DNA of 64,000 nucleotides from an uncultured Pseudomonadales bacterium (GCA_947487765.1 CANKXO010000007.1:86180-150179); one strand, 5' to 3'. Shown: positions 16,251 to 26,109, counted from the first letter of the stretch. The notes: generated by a model not told the origin, from the sequence alone. Program-made: numbers and translations.

Positions 16251-17258
16251 TTGCCTGAAAATTACAAAGCAGTATCTTCGCTTTTGGAGTATTTACATAA
16301 AAACCCCTCTTCCATAAAAGATAGTGACCGCCATATTGATGTGTTAGTCGCAGATGTTGTTCAATATGATGACATGGAATCTATTGAGCATGTGTTATTA
16401 CAGCTTAAAGAGTTGCAGAAAAAAGACTCTGAAATAATTGAATGTATATTCGATATTTTACGCACTTTTCCTTCTGAAAAAATAGTTCCTGCGCTTGTCA
16501 GTCAGTTAGAGCAGGGGAATGCTAAGTATAGGATGCTTATCCTTCAAGGGTTAAGTCAACTGCCCGATGTGATTGATAATGACCAGCTATTTGATGCAAT
16601 TGTTAATTTGCTTTCAGATAGTAATGTTAGTTTAAGGTCTATGGTGGTATCTGTATTAACTAATATGCGTAAAGAAAAAGCATTAATTGAGTTAAGAAAG
16701 CATGTTATTGTTGAAGAAAATACATCAATCCTTACCAAAATATCATTAGCCTTTACTAACTTCAGCCAATTTAAAGAGGGTAGTGTAGAAAGAATTGTTA
16801 AAATTAATGCTGATGAGGAAGCATCTTTCAGGGAGTTGATCACATTATTTAAAGGTATTATTCCTGGCTTTAAGGTTGCTAATGACGTTTATGATATAGA
16901 AGAAGGCTATACATTATCTGAGTGGTTGTATGAGGTAGTGTTAGGCGAAGAATATTGTGTTTATGTTGAAAAATATCAATATGATGTCAATGAATTTAAC
17001 GCATTAGTTCCGATAAAATGTATCGATATAACGCTATCCGATGATCAGTTATATGATGAAAATGATGAGCTTATTGATACTGAAACAGCCCCTCGTGAAC
17101 TTTTTGTTGACCATTTAAATATGCAGTTGGAAGCATTTAATTTGATGTTGATAGAATTAGATTCTCATGAAAACCCTACGTTTGTATGTATTTCAACGAT
17201 AGATGAAGATGAGGTAAAAAAGCTTTACACGTTATTAAATACGCTTGACTCTCAATAG
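16251..17258 (+). CDS. HEAT-repeat-like protein fused to the paralogous domain
   Basis: This 335-residue protein joins two parts. Residues 1-185 are helical repeats of HEAT type (IVPALVSQLEQGNAKYRMLILQ, LFDAIVNLLSDSNVSLRSMVVS). Residues 190-335 are homologous to the preceding 158-residue protein. The TTG start at 16251 is preferred because an in-frame TAA lies two codons upstream, an AGAAG site is about six bases before it, and the first in-frame ATG would remove much of the repeat region. Function is unknown. Toxin-adjacent location favours an immunity or anti-toxin role. Confidence 0.6.
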   Translation: MPENYKAVSSLLEYLHKNPSSIKDSDRHIDVLVADVVQYDDMESIEHVLLQLKELQKKDSEIIECIFDILRTFPSEKIVPALVSQLEQGNAKYRMLILQGLSQLPDVIDNDQLFDAIVNLLSDSNVSLRSMVVSVLTNMRKEKALIELRKHVIVEENTSILTKISLAFTNFSQFKEGSVERIVKINADEEASFRELITLFKGIIPGFKVANDVYDIEEGYTLSEWLYEVVLGEEYCVYVEKYQYDVNEFNALVPIKCIDITLSDDQLYDENDELIDTETAPRELFVDHLNMQLEAFNLMLIELDSHENPTFVCISTIDEDEVKKLYTLLNTLDSQ

Positions 17259-17302
17259 TAAGAAAACTTAAAGGTTTGTTGCTTTGTTATTGTTTTTACC
17301 CT

Positions 17303-18163
17303 TTAAAATAAGGGGTAGGGCAATAACACAATATAGCTAACATTCATTGAAAAATGAGCCATAATAGAAAGTTCGACTGAGCGGGTTTTTTGATAAATCC
17401 AAGCATATAAAAGGCTGGCCATCATATATAATAGGGCAGTTGGTGAACTTGGGGTGAATATGCCGTGAGCCATGCTAAAAATGTAACTAACCGCGATTAT
17501 GCTTAGTATTGTACCCATGCGGGTTTTAGGTAATAACGCAATCGCTCCTTCCTGTATTAATTTTCTGAAAAATATCTCTTCAGCTAAGCAAGTCACTAAT
17601 AAATTAATAAACGCAAACCATAATAAATAAGAGCCATATTTAATATCTAATGGAAAACCAATCGCTAAAGCAAAAATAATAATTAATAGCGGCGATAAAA
17701 TGGCTATTAATGTCCAAGGCTTACTGAGTTGTAATATTCGATCAGGGGCTAGGTAAATAAACAATAAAATGCCAACGATTGCTTTATCTAATTTTAGATA
17801 CAAACTAAATAATAAATTATTGTTTGATATAACCTCTTCGAATACTAAAAATTGATGGAAGCCTGGTATTAAATGAAGTGCGAGTGATAAAGATACTATT
17901 GATACGATTAGTAAAGAAAATATACGTTTTTTGCCGATTGCTAGGCTTGATACCTTGGCAAATATCATTAGGCATGCTGAAGATAAAAGCCCAATAAAGT
18001 CATAAAGTTGAAGGGCTGCATTGCCTGTAATAAATACGATTGCACAAATATCTAAGCGATTAAGTTTATACCAGACAATATGGTTTTGATCAGTATATTT
18101 TATGGTAGCAATAATGAGAAAGGCTATCACTTGCAGGCTAATAGCAAGATATGATGAGTCCAA
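17303..18163 (-). CDS. CPBP-family intramembrane metalloprotease
   Basis: This 286-residue protein has about eight membrane helices and the three CPBP (Abi) motifs: EEIFFRK (EExxxR), FSMAHG (FxxxH) and HFSMN (HxxxN). These form a metal-binding site inside the membrane. The family cleaves membrane-embedded substrates or prenylated CAAX-type peptides in eukaryotic relatives; bacterial substrates vary, and some members confer bacteriocin self-immunity. It lies 50 bp downstream of pppA on the same strand and may be the tail of the T6SS operon. Whether it serves that system is unknown. Confidence 0.85.
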   Translation of the reverse strand: MDSSYLAISLQVIAFLIIATIKYTDQNHIVWYKLNRLDICAIVFITGNAALQLYDFIGLLSSACLMIFAKVSSLAIGKKRIFSLLIVSIVSLSLALHLIPGFHQFLVFEEVISNNNLLFSLYLKLDKAIVGILLFIYLAPDRILQLSKPWTLIAILSPLLIIIFALAIGFPLDIKYGSYLLWFAFINLLVTCLAEEIFFRKLIQEGAIALLPKTRMGTILSIIAVSYIFSMAHGIFTPSSPTALLYMMASLLYAWIYQKTRSVELSIMAHFSMNVSYIVLLPYPLF

Positions 18164-18213
18164 TGATAAGGAACCTTGGGTTAAAAATTAAAAATGGTGT
18201 CGTATCTGTTTTA

Positions 18214-18933
18214 TTAGATGGCGACAATAATGCTGCTTAGATTATCGGGTACGTTATTGATACTCAATCCATCATTTAAGAACGAATGGTTAATATCTTC
18301 TGCTGACCCGCTTAATAGACGACTACAGATTTCATCGTCACTGTAAATTTTATTGATGCCATCGCTGCACAGAAAAAAACAATCATTTTCATAGATATGG
18401 CCACTAATGTAGTCAATGTGAGGCGGTTGATTGTCGATTCCGATAGCGTGGACCAGTGTATTTTCCGCTTGTACTTTTTCAGCGTGTGACATTGTTGTTG
18501 ATCCGCCGCATGCCAGCATTTCCTGTGCTTCTGTGTGATCGGTAGTGAGTACACAGAGTTCATTGTCTCTTAGTAAGTAACAGCGGCTATCACCAGACCA
18601 AAAGCAGTGAAAGTTATCGGCTTCTAGGGCCAGCACAACAATAGTTGAGCCAATCACAGGTTGGCCTGATATTTGTTGTGAGTGCTTAAATATCGATAAA
18701 TGAGCATTAGTGATAATTTGTTTAATGCGCTGAACTAAATAGTTGCCTTTGTATTGATCGCAAGCGCGAGAAAGGTGGTCAATTAAACATTGGCTGGCAA
18801 AATCCCCGCCTTGATGGCCGCCCATGCCATCAGCCACAGCCCATACGCCAGCATCAAGGTGGCTGAGTACAGCATCTTCATTGATTTCACGTTTGGTCCC
18901 AACATGGGTAATGGCGTGAGAGATAACAGACAT
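18214..18933 (-). CDS. pppA: PP2C-type serine/threonine phosphatase of the T6SS (PppA)
   Basis: This 239-residue protein has the PP2C metal and active-site motifs in order: TKREINEDAV, VADGMGGHQGGD, WSGDSRCYLL and LCSDGINK. In other T6SSs PppA removes phosphate from the FHA scaffold or another target and opposes the kinase PpkA. Both enzymes and an FHA protein are present here, so the full switch is encoded. The gene follows tagF by 33 bp on the same strand. A frame overlapping it on the same strand was disregarded. Confidence 0.93.
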   Translation of the reverse strand: MSVISHAITHVGTKREINEDAVLSHLDAGVWAVADGMGGHQGGDFASQCLIDHLSRACDQYKGNYLVQRIKQIITNAHLSIFKHSQQISGQPVIGSTIVVLALEADNFHCFWSGDSRCYLLRDNELCVLTTDHTEAQEMLACGGSTTMSHAEKVQAENTLVHAIGIDNQPPHIDYISGHIYENDCFFLCSDGINKIYSDDEICSRLLSGSAEDINHSFLNDGLSINNVPDNLSSIIVAI

Positions 18934-18966
18934 GACGAATTCTCAATACTTTTAGTTTTATAATTA

Positions 18967-19713
18967 TTAATTTTCAGATTTTTGCTTATTATCAATAATC
19001 ACTTCTTCTGCCCAGCCCCATTTTTGCCAATCACCATCTAGCATCGCGGCAAATTGTCCTGGGTCGGGCAAGTTTGAGCTTATCGCAAGACAACCATCAA
19101 TGGTTTCCGACCCTTTTGTCCACCATAGACTGTGATTGCCGTATTGTTTTTGAAAGGTCTTGGGTAGCAGGCTGAGCGCTAAATCATTTCTGGCTTGCTC
19201 CGGTGCCTGTGTCACTATTTGGTTGCCTTTAAACACATGGCTTGAAGAGTGCGTAGTATAAGAGGGTAGTGGTTCTAGCTCTGGTGTAGCTAATGACTCT
19301 AGCTCACCAATAATTGTGCTGTAATTCGTGTCATCAGCAAGCGACATTAATACGACTTTTTCTATATCGTCATACCATTGTTGGCCATACAAATAGGCAG
19401 ACCAGCAATCGTGGTTACCTGTGTGCGCAATGGTTAAAGGAAAGTAGCGCCCAACTTCATCGACGCAAGGGATCAGCACGCCTAAGATACTTTTTTCATG
19501 GGCGATATTCGGCATGATAGCAAAATGCCATACAGGGCTAATAATGTAACGCTCTAACCATTGTTCACCTAATTGTTCGCGACTGATACTTAATGACGAT
19601 TGTAGCCAATGATGCCAATGTTCAACAAAGGATTCAGGCAGGTGGTGGCTGACAAAGTCTGACTGTTGGGGCATTTTGCCAAATAACCCGCAAAGTTCTT
19701 GTTTGGTACTCAT
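18967..19713 (-). CDS. tagF: T6SS-associated protein TagF (ImpM)
   Basis: This 248-residue protein matches the TagF family (DUF2094): GLFGKMPQQSDFVSHHLP at the N-terminus, then IISPVWHFAIMP and LGVLIPCVDEVGRYFPLTI. TagF proteins are post-translational regulators of T6SS assembly, and in some species they repress firing through the FHA protein. The start overlaps the tssM stop by four bases (ATGA), implying coupled translation. Gene order tssL-tssM-tagF follows the imp layout (impK-impL-impM). Confidence 0.92.
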   Translation of the reverse strand: MSTKQELCGLFGKMPQQSDFVSHHLPESFVEHWHHWLQSSLSISREQLGEQWLERYIISPVWHFAIMPNIAHEKSILGVLIPCVDEVGRYFPLTIAHTGNHDCWSAYLYGQQWYDDIEKVVLMSLADDTNYSTIIGELESLATPELEPLPSYTTHSSSHVFKGNQIVTQAPEQARNDLALSLLPKTFQKQYGNHSLWWTKGSETIDGCLAISSNLPDPGQFAAMLDGDWQKWGWAEEVIIDNKQKSEN

Positions 19714-22700
19714 AGTCTTGAAGGAATCTTAAAGTTTTTAATCGCATTACTGGTAAAAGGGTTAAAGCTACTTTGTGGTTTGAGTTGATACTCCGCTTTA
19801 ATATCTTTTACATTGAACAGCAGTTTAAGGCTGTCAGTTTTTCTTTCTGGTGTAATAGCTGCGTGTTGGTCAAGTAGCCGAAACCATGCCCATTCGCCTT
19901 CAGTGCGAGAGCTAACCGGTGTTCCTTTACTGGCTAATGTAAATATAATTTTAGAATGTGCCGTTGAGTTTCCTGGCCAAGATAATTCTTTAGCGCGTAA
20001 AGGGCCGTGATTGTAATTAACCGACTGACCTCCTGTTTCTAATAGAACGCCGGTAGTGACTTTGTCGAGTGCCAATGGCTTTAGTACAAAATTCACTTTT
20101 GGTGAATCTGCACCTTTTGAAAAAAACATTTTTTGAATGGTGTCAGCTTGTTGGAAAATTCTTAGTCGCTTATTCGAAATGCCAATATTGCTTTTCCAGC
20201 GCCACCTTTTTCGGCTTTGATCAACGAAGGGTTTCAGGTTGCTGTCGAAGTAGGTTTGTAGTACACCGGAAGGCCCAAAAAATGCGGCAAAATCACTGAG
20301 TTTTATTTCCTGTTTGCTGTCGGCGTCGACAGGGTAGCGACCCTTAATTGCTTTGTCATAAAAGCTAAAAACATCAGCTTTCCAAGTGTTGTTGACATGA
20401 CCTTTTGCAGCCGCTGCGGTTACCGTATTGGCATTACTTGCGATTTTTTCAAACCAAAGCTGCACATCGGGTTGAGCCTCAGAGACAGAACGTTTTACGG
20501 CTAAGATTGGGTCGCTTCCTGATTCAGCATTTAAACTGGCGGAAAATGCTGCTTCTTTAATATTGCCAGCATTAGCCAGCACACTGAAGTGGTTGTTCAG
20601 TTGGTCAAGAGATTGTTGTAGTTGTTGCAATGGCAAGCCATCGTCTACTTGAGCATATTGGTTAAATGACTGAAAAGCATCAGTGACCTGATATCCAGGT
20701 AATTGAATGTCAGGCCCTAGAGAGGTTATTGGTACCAGCCTTTCTAAACGGTTTTTTTCCGATGATGCAAACTCTTCAGCCAATTTCCCTATCGCTTCCT
20801 TTTTTTCTCCAGAAACGCCAGGGGCTTCACTTAATGCAGTGTTTTTACGAATAGTTTGCAATACTTTGATGAGAGGTTTTTCTGAGCTGGCTAGTAATCT
20901 AAGTACCGCTTGGCCTTGATTTACGCTTCGAAATGATTTGATGCGAATATCTTCAAGTAATGATTGCCAGTAGTTAATGTATTCTTCAAAGTAATAGTCG
21001 TCGACTTTTGCCGTGATGCCTTTTATTTTTTCATCAGACAAGTCATCAGGCAGGCTATCGCCATATATCCATTGTTCACTCGCTAAGCGCTCAGCTAATT
21101 TTTTATTTTGAATATTGTAGCCTGCATGAAAGCCATTATAAGTAAAAAGGTTCGGTATTCCTTTGGTTAGCGGTTTACCGCTTTCGAGGTAAAAAATATA
21201 CTCCCCTTTTTTTCCTAGAATATCGCTGAGTTTAAATTCGCCTGGGTTGGTCTTTTGATAGTCGTTCTTTAAGCGCCTGTAGAGCCTTAAGTCCAGCGGC
21301 GTTAATACTAAAGTTTCTCTTGCTTCGCTGACTAAACCCTTGTCAATTGGGGCAGGGGACACATTTTCTTCTAGAGCGGTTGCCAAATGCCTCAGTAAAT
21401 GGTCGCGAAGTACTTTATTTTCTTCGCCCGCTACTTCTCGTTGCAGTAAAATATTTATCCATACGCTGAATGTTTCTTTTTCCATTTTATCTGGGTTATA
21501 TAGCATCAGATAAAATTTTAATGATTCATATAAGTGTTCATCGTTTTTAGCATTCGAAATTTGTTTGGCTAATAGCGAGCCAATATCTTCCATTAAGAAA
21601 GCGTGTAATGCTTTCTTGTAGGTAATTGTTGCCTCTGATCCTAACTTATGTCCTTGGTATAGGCCTATGCCTTGTTCCATGGGGTAGTTGTCACTGCCTT
21701 CTACGAATCCTGTTGTTAAATCTCGTAAATGATTTAAACCATTAGCAAGTGATAACCAGTTTCTACTATCAATTAAGCCGCCATCTGTTTCTGTCAGGTA
21801 CTGATTAATTTCTTCTTGTAGCTGACTTATGTAATTGCGATTGAGTGATAAGCTGTTTTGCCATGCAAAGATGCTGCCTGCAAAGGCAATAGCTGTAGCG
21901 GTAATTAGTGACCAATATGCCCATCTGAAGCGGCGCCGAGAGCGAGAATTGATGTTAGCTAGATTTGCTTCTTTAAAAATAACATTTTTGAGCAGGTCGT
22001 GAATGAAAAATGTTTTGGGTTCTGTTGTAACTTGGTCAATTGGGTTGTGCAGCCTTTCTGTTGGCAGGCTACCTGAGACCCATTGAGACCCCATGTTTGA
22101 TTGGGTGCTACTCATAAAGTACATGCCTCGGATGATTAGAGGCGTTTCAAACTGGTTCGGAGTGAAGATGTTATTTAAAAATTCTGATAACAAGGGTTTT
22201 AGCCCGTGCATTTGATGAGGGAACTGATGAATCAAGTTGCGTCTGTTTTGGGTCTTTTCATGATCCAGTAAGTAGAGTACGCGGTTGCTGATTCCTTCCA
22301 TTAATTGTGAATATTCTTGATCAAAATATTCTTTGAAATCACTTTCTCGTTCAATTTTTTTATTAGGGAAGTTAAATCCCCATACTTGTTCTCTGTCTTC
22401 TTTTTCTAAGTCATCAAAAAACGTGGTGAAACCAGCGATAGTATCTGCTTTGGTTAGCATGACATAAACGGGTAATTCCATATTTAACTGATGATTCAGT
22501 TCCTGAATGCGTTGTTTTATTGCTGTCGCATGTAAGCTTTTTTGTGTGTTGGTTTTAGTCAGAATATCTTGCAGGCTAATGGTGACAATAATGCCATTAA
22601 GAGGCCTCTTGGAACGACCTTTTTTTAGAATATTCAAAAAGCCAAGCCATGACTTCGACTCTGTTTTGTGTGTGTCATCTTGTGCTGTATAGCGGCCCGC

Positions 22701-23243
22701 CGTGTCAATCATGATAGCTTCGTTGGTAAACCACCAGTCACAATAACGCGTCCCACCAGCACCTTGTATAGGTTCGTCTCCAAATTTACTGTGAAGAGGG
22801 AATTGAAGGCCTGAATTTTTTAATGCGGTTGTTTTGCCTGAACCAGGCAGGCCAATAATGACATACCATGGGAGTGTGTATAGTTTGCCTCTTTTACCAT
22901 ATTTTGCGGATTGTAAAGTTTTAATTGCTTCGTTAAAGCGTTCAGCAATAATCTTCTCATCAGGGTCTTGAGTTTCAACGGTAATTTTTTTATTGTTTTC
23001 GATAATGTCTTTTGCAATCTCTTTATCTTGTTTTGGTTTTTTCTTTTTGGTGCGTAAATTATTCAAACCCCAGGCAATGAGTAAAACAAACACAATAATC
23101 AATCGAACAATTTCAGATGTGAAAGGTTTGTATTCTGCAATAGCAATTAGCGGCCCGATAAACCATATAATTAACGACAGCAAGATAATGCCGATGAGTG
23201 ATAGGAGCCATGTTTGGGTGATAAATTTAAAAAATCGTTTCAT
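19710..23243 (-). CDS. tssM: T6SS membrane-complex protein TssM (IcmF)
   Basis: This 1177-residue inner-membrane protein is the central pillar of the T6SS envelope complex with TssJ and TssL. Two helices lie at residues 11-31 and 44-61, and a third near 432-455. A cytoplasmic domain holds an intact Walker A (GLPGSGKTT, residues 131-139), so it may bind nucleotide. The long periplasmic part ends near KIPSRL and would contact TssJ. Family length is 1100-1300, so it is full length. No Shine-Dalgarno is visible before the ATG; instead a small hairpin (TGCTTT/AAAGCA) lies within 20 bases, possibly limiting translation. Confidence 0.96.
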   Translation of the reverse strand: MKRFFKFITQTWLLSLIGIILLSLIIWFIGPLIAIAEYKPFTSEIVRLIIVFVLLIAWGLNNLRTKKKKPKQDKEIAKDIIENNKKITVETQDPDEKIIAERFNEAIKTLQSAKYGKRGKLYTLPWYVIIGLPGSGKTTALKNSGLQFPLHSKFGDEPIQGAGGTRYCDWWFTNEAIMIDTAGRYTAQDDTHKTESKSWLGFLNILKKGRSKRPLNGIIVTISLQDILTKTNTQKSLHATAIKQRIQELNHQLNMELPVYVMLTKADTIAGFTTFFDDLEKEDREQVWGFNFPNKKIERESDFKEYFDQEYSQLMEGISNRVLYLLDHEKTQNRRNLIHQFPHQMHGLKPLLSEFLNNIFTPNQFETPLIIRGMYFMSSTQSNMGSQWVSGSLPTERLHNPIDQVTTEPKTFFIHDLLKNVIFKEANLANINSRSRRRFRWAYWSLITATAIAFAGSIFAWQNSLSLNRNYISQLQEEINQYLTETDGGLIDSRNWLSLANGLNHLRDLTTGFVEGSDNYPMEQGIGLYQGHKLGSEATITYKKALHAFLMEDIGSLLAKQISNAKNDEHLYESLKFYLMLYNPDKMEKETFSVWINILLQREVAGEENKVLRDHLLRHLATALEENVSPAPIDKGLVSEARETLVLTPLDLRLYRRLKNDYQKTNPGEFKLSDILGKKGEYIFYLESGKPLTKGIPNLFTYNGFHAGYNIQNKKLAERLASEQWIYGDSLPDDLSDEKIKGITAKVDDYYFEEYINYWQSLLEDIRIKSFRSVNQGQAVLRLLASSEKPLIKVLQTIRKNTALSEAPGVSGEKKEAIGKLAEEFASSEKNRLERLVPITSLGPDIQLPGYQVTDAFQSFNQYAQVDDGLPLQQLQQSLDQLNNHFSVLANAGNIKEAAFSASLNAESGSDPILAVKRSVSEAQPDVQLWFEKIASNANTVTAAAAKGHVNNTWKADVFSFYDKAIKGRYPVDADSKQEIKLSDFAAFFGPSGVLQTYFDSNLKPFVDQSRKRWRWKSNIGISNKRLRIFQQADTIQKMFFSKGADSPKVNFVLKPLALDKVTTGVLLETGGQSVNYNHGPLRAKELSWPGNSTAHSKIIFTLASKGTPVSSRTEGEWAWFRLLDQHAAITPERKTDSLKLLFNVKDIKAEYQLKPQSSFNPFTSNAIKNFKIPSRL

Positions 23244-23362
23244 TTTTTTACTGCTTTAGTAAAAGCATTCCATTTCGTATCTGTATGATTGTTTGATAAT
23301 GCTAAGCAGAAGCCTATGACGGCTCTACTCAAGAGTTCCTTTAATATTTATAACTTAGAAAA

Positions 23363-24769
23363 TTATTCATTATAGAAAAGTTCTATTTTTACTCGGCGAT
23401 TTTGCGCGCGCCCTTCGCTGGTACTATTGTCAGCGACGGGTTCACTCTCACCTCTGCCCTCAGGGAGTAAGCGGGCTTTCAGGTCTGCAGATGAACTCAT
23501 GTATTTTCCAACAGCGCTAGCTCTGGCAAGAGAAAGATGCCAGTTGGATGGGTAGCGGGCTGTTCTAATAGCAATGTTATCGGTATGTCCGGAGACTATA
23601 ATTTGCCCAGGAATGGATTCCAATGCTTTGGATATTTTATCGAGTATAGGGTAGAACGCTTTATTTATGTCAGCGCTTCCCGATGGGAATAGTTCGTTAG
23701 ATTGTAAAACGACAGCGCTGCGATTTCGATAGTCGTTAACGGATAGTACGTTGCGGTCGATTTCTTGCTCAAGTAGTTGGCGTAATAAGAGAATTTCTTT
23801 CCTTATTTGGCCTTCTGGGAGTGTTTCTTCTTTTTGGATAGGAATTAATTTTGCTAATTCAATAGCAACGGCATCTGATTGTTTATTTAGGTCTAGCAAC
23901 CAGTGATTGTATATCCAGAAGGCAGCTAATGTTAAGAATAATGCTAATAACCATATTGGTAAAAAGCTGGTTAATTTATTTTTTCCAGTCGTTATTGGTG
24001 CTGCATTGGTTGATAGCTGGCGCCTGAATCGATTACGGTTTCTAATTAAGACTTGATAGGTATTTGCTCGGATTTTTTCTGCCTTTATTTGGCCATGCTG
24101 ATCAATACGCAGTTTGCCTAAAAATCCAAGCGATAAGCACATATATAATAGTTCGATTAGATCGTAGTGTTTGACATCATCATTCACTTCATCATCGAGC
24201 ATGGCGTAGAATTTTTCTCCGCCGTAGGTTTCGTGGTGAAATATGCTGAGCAGCGGTTTTTGGCTCCATGCGCTATTCTCACCCCAGGGAGTGTTTAAGA
24301 TGGCTTCGTCGATAGAGGCGCATAGTGCATAAGATGCTTTTCTTACAATCTCTCTATCTGTCTGGTTTTTGTGGGCAGCTTCTGTAAAGGTGTTAATAAG
24401 ATTACTGATATGTCTGCGTAATTCTTCAATTGTAATGGTGCCGTCTAGTTGTTTGAGTTGAGATATGACAGAAAGCAGTGGCGAGGCATCTTTTACAAGA
24501 CTTGGGAGCCCTGGTAAATCATATATAGATTGTTGTTGTATATTGCTTATGCCATGGCGGCGAGAGGGTTTATTACCGCTATCTTCAGGAGCAATGCCAT
24601 GACCTGCTGAAAATGTTGTTGGACCGCTAGTTTTTCGGCGCGGTGTAATAATGGTTTTATCTTGGTCAACACTGTTGCCGGCAGGTCGTGGCTTTATTAC
24701 TGTTTTATCATCTGCCGCAGGTGCCTGGCCGGGTCGTGGTTTTATGATGGTTTTATCAATATCACTCAT
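23363..24769 (-). CDS. tssL: T6SS membrane protein TssL with OmpA-like domain and DKT repeats
   Basis: This 468-residue protein anchors the membrane complex. Residues 1-50 carry three repeats with threonines at 7, 23 and 39 (DKTIIKPRP, DKTVIKPRP, DKTIITPRR). Residues 90-275 are the cytoplasmic DotU-like domain. A membrane helix follows (WLLALFLTLAAFWIYNHWLL), and the C-terminal 130 residues are an OmpA-like peptidoglycan-binding domain (SGHTDNIAIRTARYP, GRAQNRRVKIEL). The ATG at 24769 overlaps the tssK stop (TAATG). A longer start at 24787 is possible but would lie inside tssK. Agrobacterium TssL is phosphorylated on an N-terminal threonine and then bound by the FHA protein. Confidence 0.94.
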   Translation of the reverse strand: MSDIDKTIIKPRPGQAPAADDKTVIKPRPAGNSVDQDKTIITPRRKTSGPTTFSAGHGIAPEDSGNKPSRRHGISNIQQQSIYDLPGLPSLVKDASPLLSVISQLKQLDGTITIEELRRHISNLINTFTEAAHKNQTDREIVRKASYALCASIDEAILNTPWGENSAWSQKPLLSIFHHETYGGEKFYAMLDDEVNDDVKHYDLIELLYMCLSLGFLGKLRIDQHGQIKAEKIRANTYQVLIRNRNRFRRQLSTNAAPITTGKNKLTSFLPIWLLALFLTLAAFWIYNHWLLDLNKQSDAVAIELAKLIPIQKEETLPEGQIRKEILLLRQLLEQEIDRNVLSVNDYRNRSAVVLQSNELFPSGSADINKAFYPILDKISKALESIPGQIIVSGHTDNIAIRTARYPSNWHLSLARASAVGKYMSSSADLKARLLPEGRGESEPVADNSTSEGRAQNRRVKIELFYNE

Positions 24770-26109
24770 TATGATCTGATAGCCCAAAACTCGACGTCAA
24801 GTTCTGGTAGCTCTCCTGCTATATGAAATGCAAAACCTGCTGATTTGGCGATATTCTGCCAGTGTTCACTTGATTGCTCTAACTCAAAGTAGACATAACC
24901 CGCATGATAAGTAATCTCTCTTGGTGCCATTGCGAGCGCATTAACTGTAACGCCGGTGAGTTGGTTATTCACAAGGTCTCGTATCGTATCAACTGAGCCG
25001 ATTTTGAGATGGTCTGGCAGGTACGATTTGAGTTCGTTAGTTGACATTTTGGCTTTGATCGCAAGGATCAAGCGAGTCTCATCTAATAAACTTCTATCAG
25101 ATATGGGGGATACGTAAATGCCATATTGACGTTTTTCGATAGGCATAGAGATTGCGGTTTGTTCCAATACCGCACTTAAGTGCATATTGATATTTTGTAT
25201 CAAGGGCTGAAAACAAGTATATAAATCATCATGTTTATACTTGGGTACTGGCAAAGGACGTTTTTCCACTGTTGTGAATGTAGCTAATTCGCCCATTAAG
25301 CCAAGTAATTCAAAATAGAGAAGTTCAGGGTGTGTTGAGTTCGCGATATCGGATAGGTGCTGCAATTTCGGCTCATAACGATTGATAAGCTGAAGTAGCA
25401 TGAAGTCAGCAATAGCTGATGATCCGCCACTGTTTACTGTGCTTTTAAAGCGTGCTGAGAGTGCATTACCACGTTGTTCTAGCAGCCCATTAATATTGTC
25501 TAAGTAGTAAGAAATGGTATCGTTCGACTTGATATTAATGACGGGCGGGATAAAGTTTTTATCCAGTATTACGGCATTCTCAGGTGTTACTTCTAATATT
25601 CTGGCAATAGGTAAGTAGGTAAATCCACCCATTTCTTCACTTTCCAGTAAAAATCTTAGTTGCAGGCGAGCAACTTCAATGCGCTCTGTATTTAGGCCGT
25701 TGCTACTGTAGTCGTAGGCATCAGTTTCCTCTAATTTATAGCGTCCGATTTGTTGATTACTGTTGTCGGTGGTCAGGAATTGATATCCTGGTTGATAAGT
25801 AGGTAACGCCAAATAGATTAGCTGGTTTTTTATATGCCCTGGAATCTCAATAGGCAATGGTTGGCTAGCATTGACTAAGTTATCGAATGAGCAGCCATCA
25901 GGCATGATCCCTTTAGTCTTGGTTAGGGCGAACTTTTTCTCATTAAGTAAAGCATGATTAATTTCTAGATGCGTAAACCCGTAAATAAAAGATTTAATCG
26001 CAGCACAGCGTTGTTCCAGTGTATATTCAAAATACCGCTCTTGCTGTTGAAAGTGGTGCGGGTATAAATATTGGCTTTCTAGCCATGCAATTTTATTGGT
26101 TAACGACAT
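24769..26109 (-). CDS. tssK: T6SS baseplate protein TssK
   Basis: This 446-residue protein is the TssK (ImpJ) subunit that links baseplate wedges to the TssJLM membrane complex. Family signatures are WLESQYLYPHHFQQQERY at the N-terminus, LPVPKYKHDDLYTCFQPLI near residue 285 and KIGSVDTIRDLVNNQLTGV near 370. Length is normal for the family. It follows tssJ by 30 bp and overlaps tssL by one base, so the three are translated from one message. TssK resembles the receptor-binding proteins of phage tails in structure. Confidence 0.95.
   Translation of the reverse strand: MSLTNKIAWLESQYLYPHHFQQQERYFEYTLEQRCAAIKSFIYGFTHLEINHALLNEKKFALTKTKGIMPDGCSFDNLVNASQPLPIEIPGHIKNQLIYLALPTYQPGYQFLTTDNSNQQIGRYKLEETDAYDYSSNGLNTERIEVARLQLRFLLESEEMGGFTYLPIARILEVTPENAVILDKNFIPPVINIKSNDTISYYLDNINGLLEQRGNALSARFKSTVNSGGSSAIADFMLLQLINRYEPKLQHLSDIANSTHPELLYFELLGLMGELATFTTVEKRPLPVPKYKHDDLYTCFQPLIQNINMHLSAVLEQTAISMPIEKRQYGIYVSPISDRSLLDETRLILAIKAKMSTNELKSYLPDHLKIGSVDTIRDLVNNQLTGVTVNALAMAPREITYHAGYVYFELEQSSEHWQNIAKSAGFAFHIAGELPELDVEFWAIRS

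Noticed and set aside
8249-17258. DUF4123 or EagR-type effector chaperone gene
   Set aside because: I looked for an adaptor next to vgrG and the toxins. None of the small genes has the expected motifs.
23244-23362. Terminator between tssL and tssM
   Set aside because: The hairpin near the tssM start is followed by A, not T, on the coding strand, so it cannot be a standard terminator.
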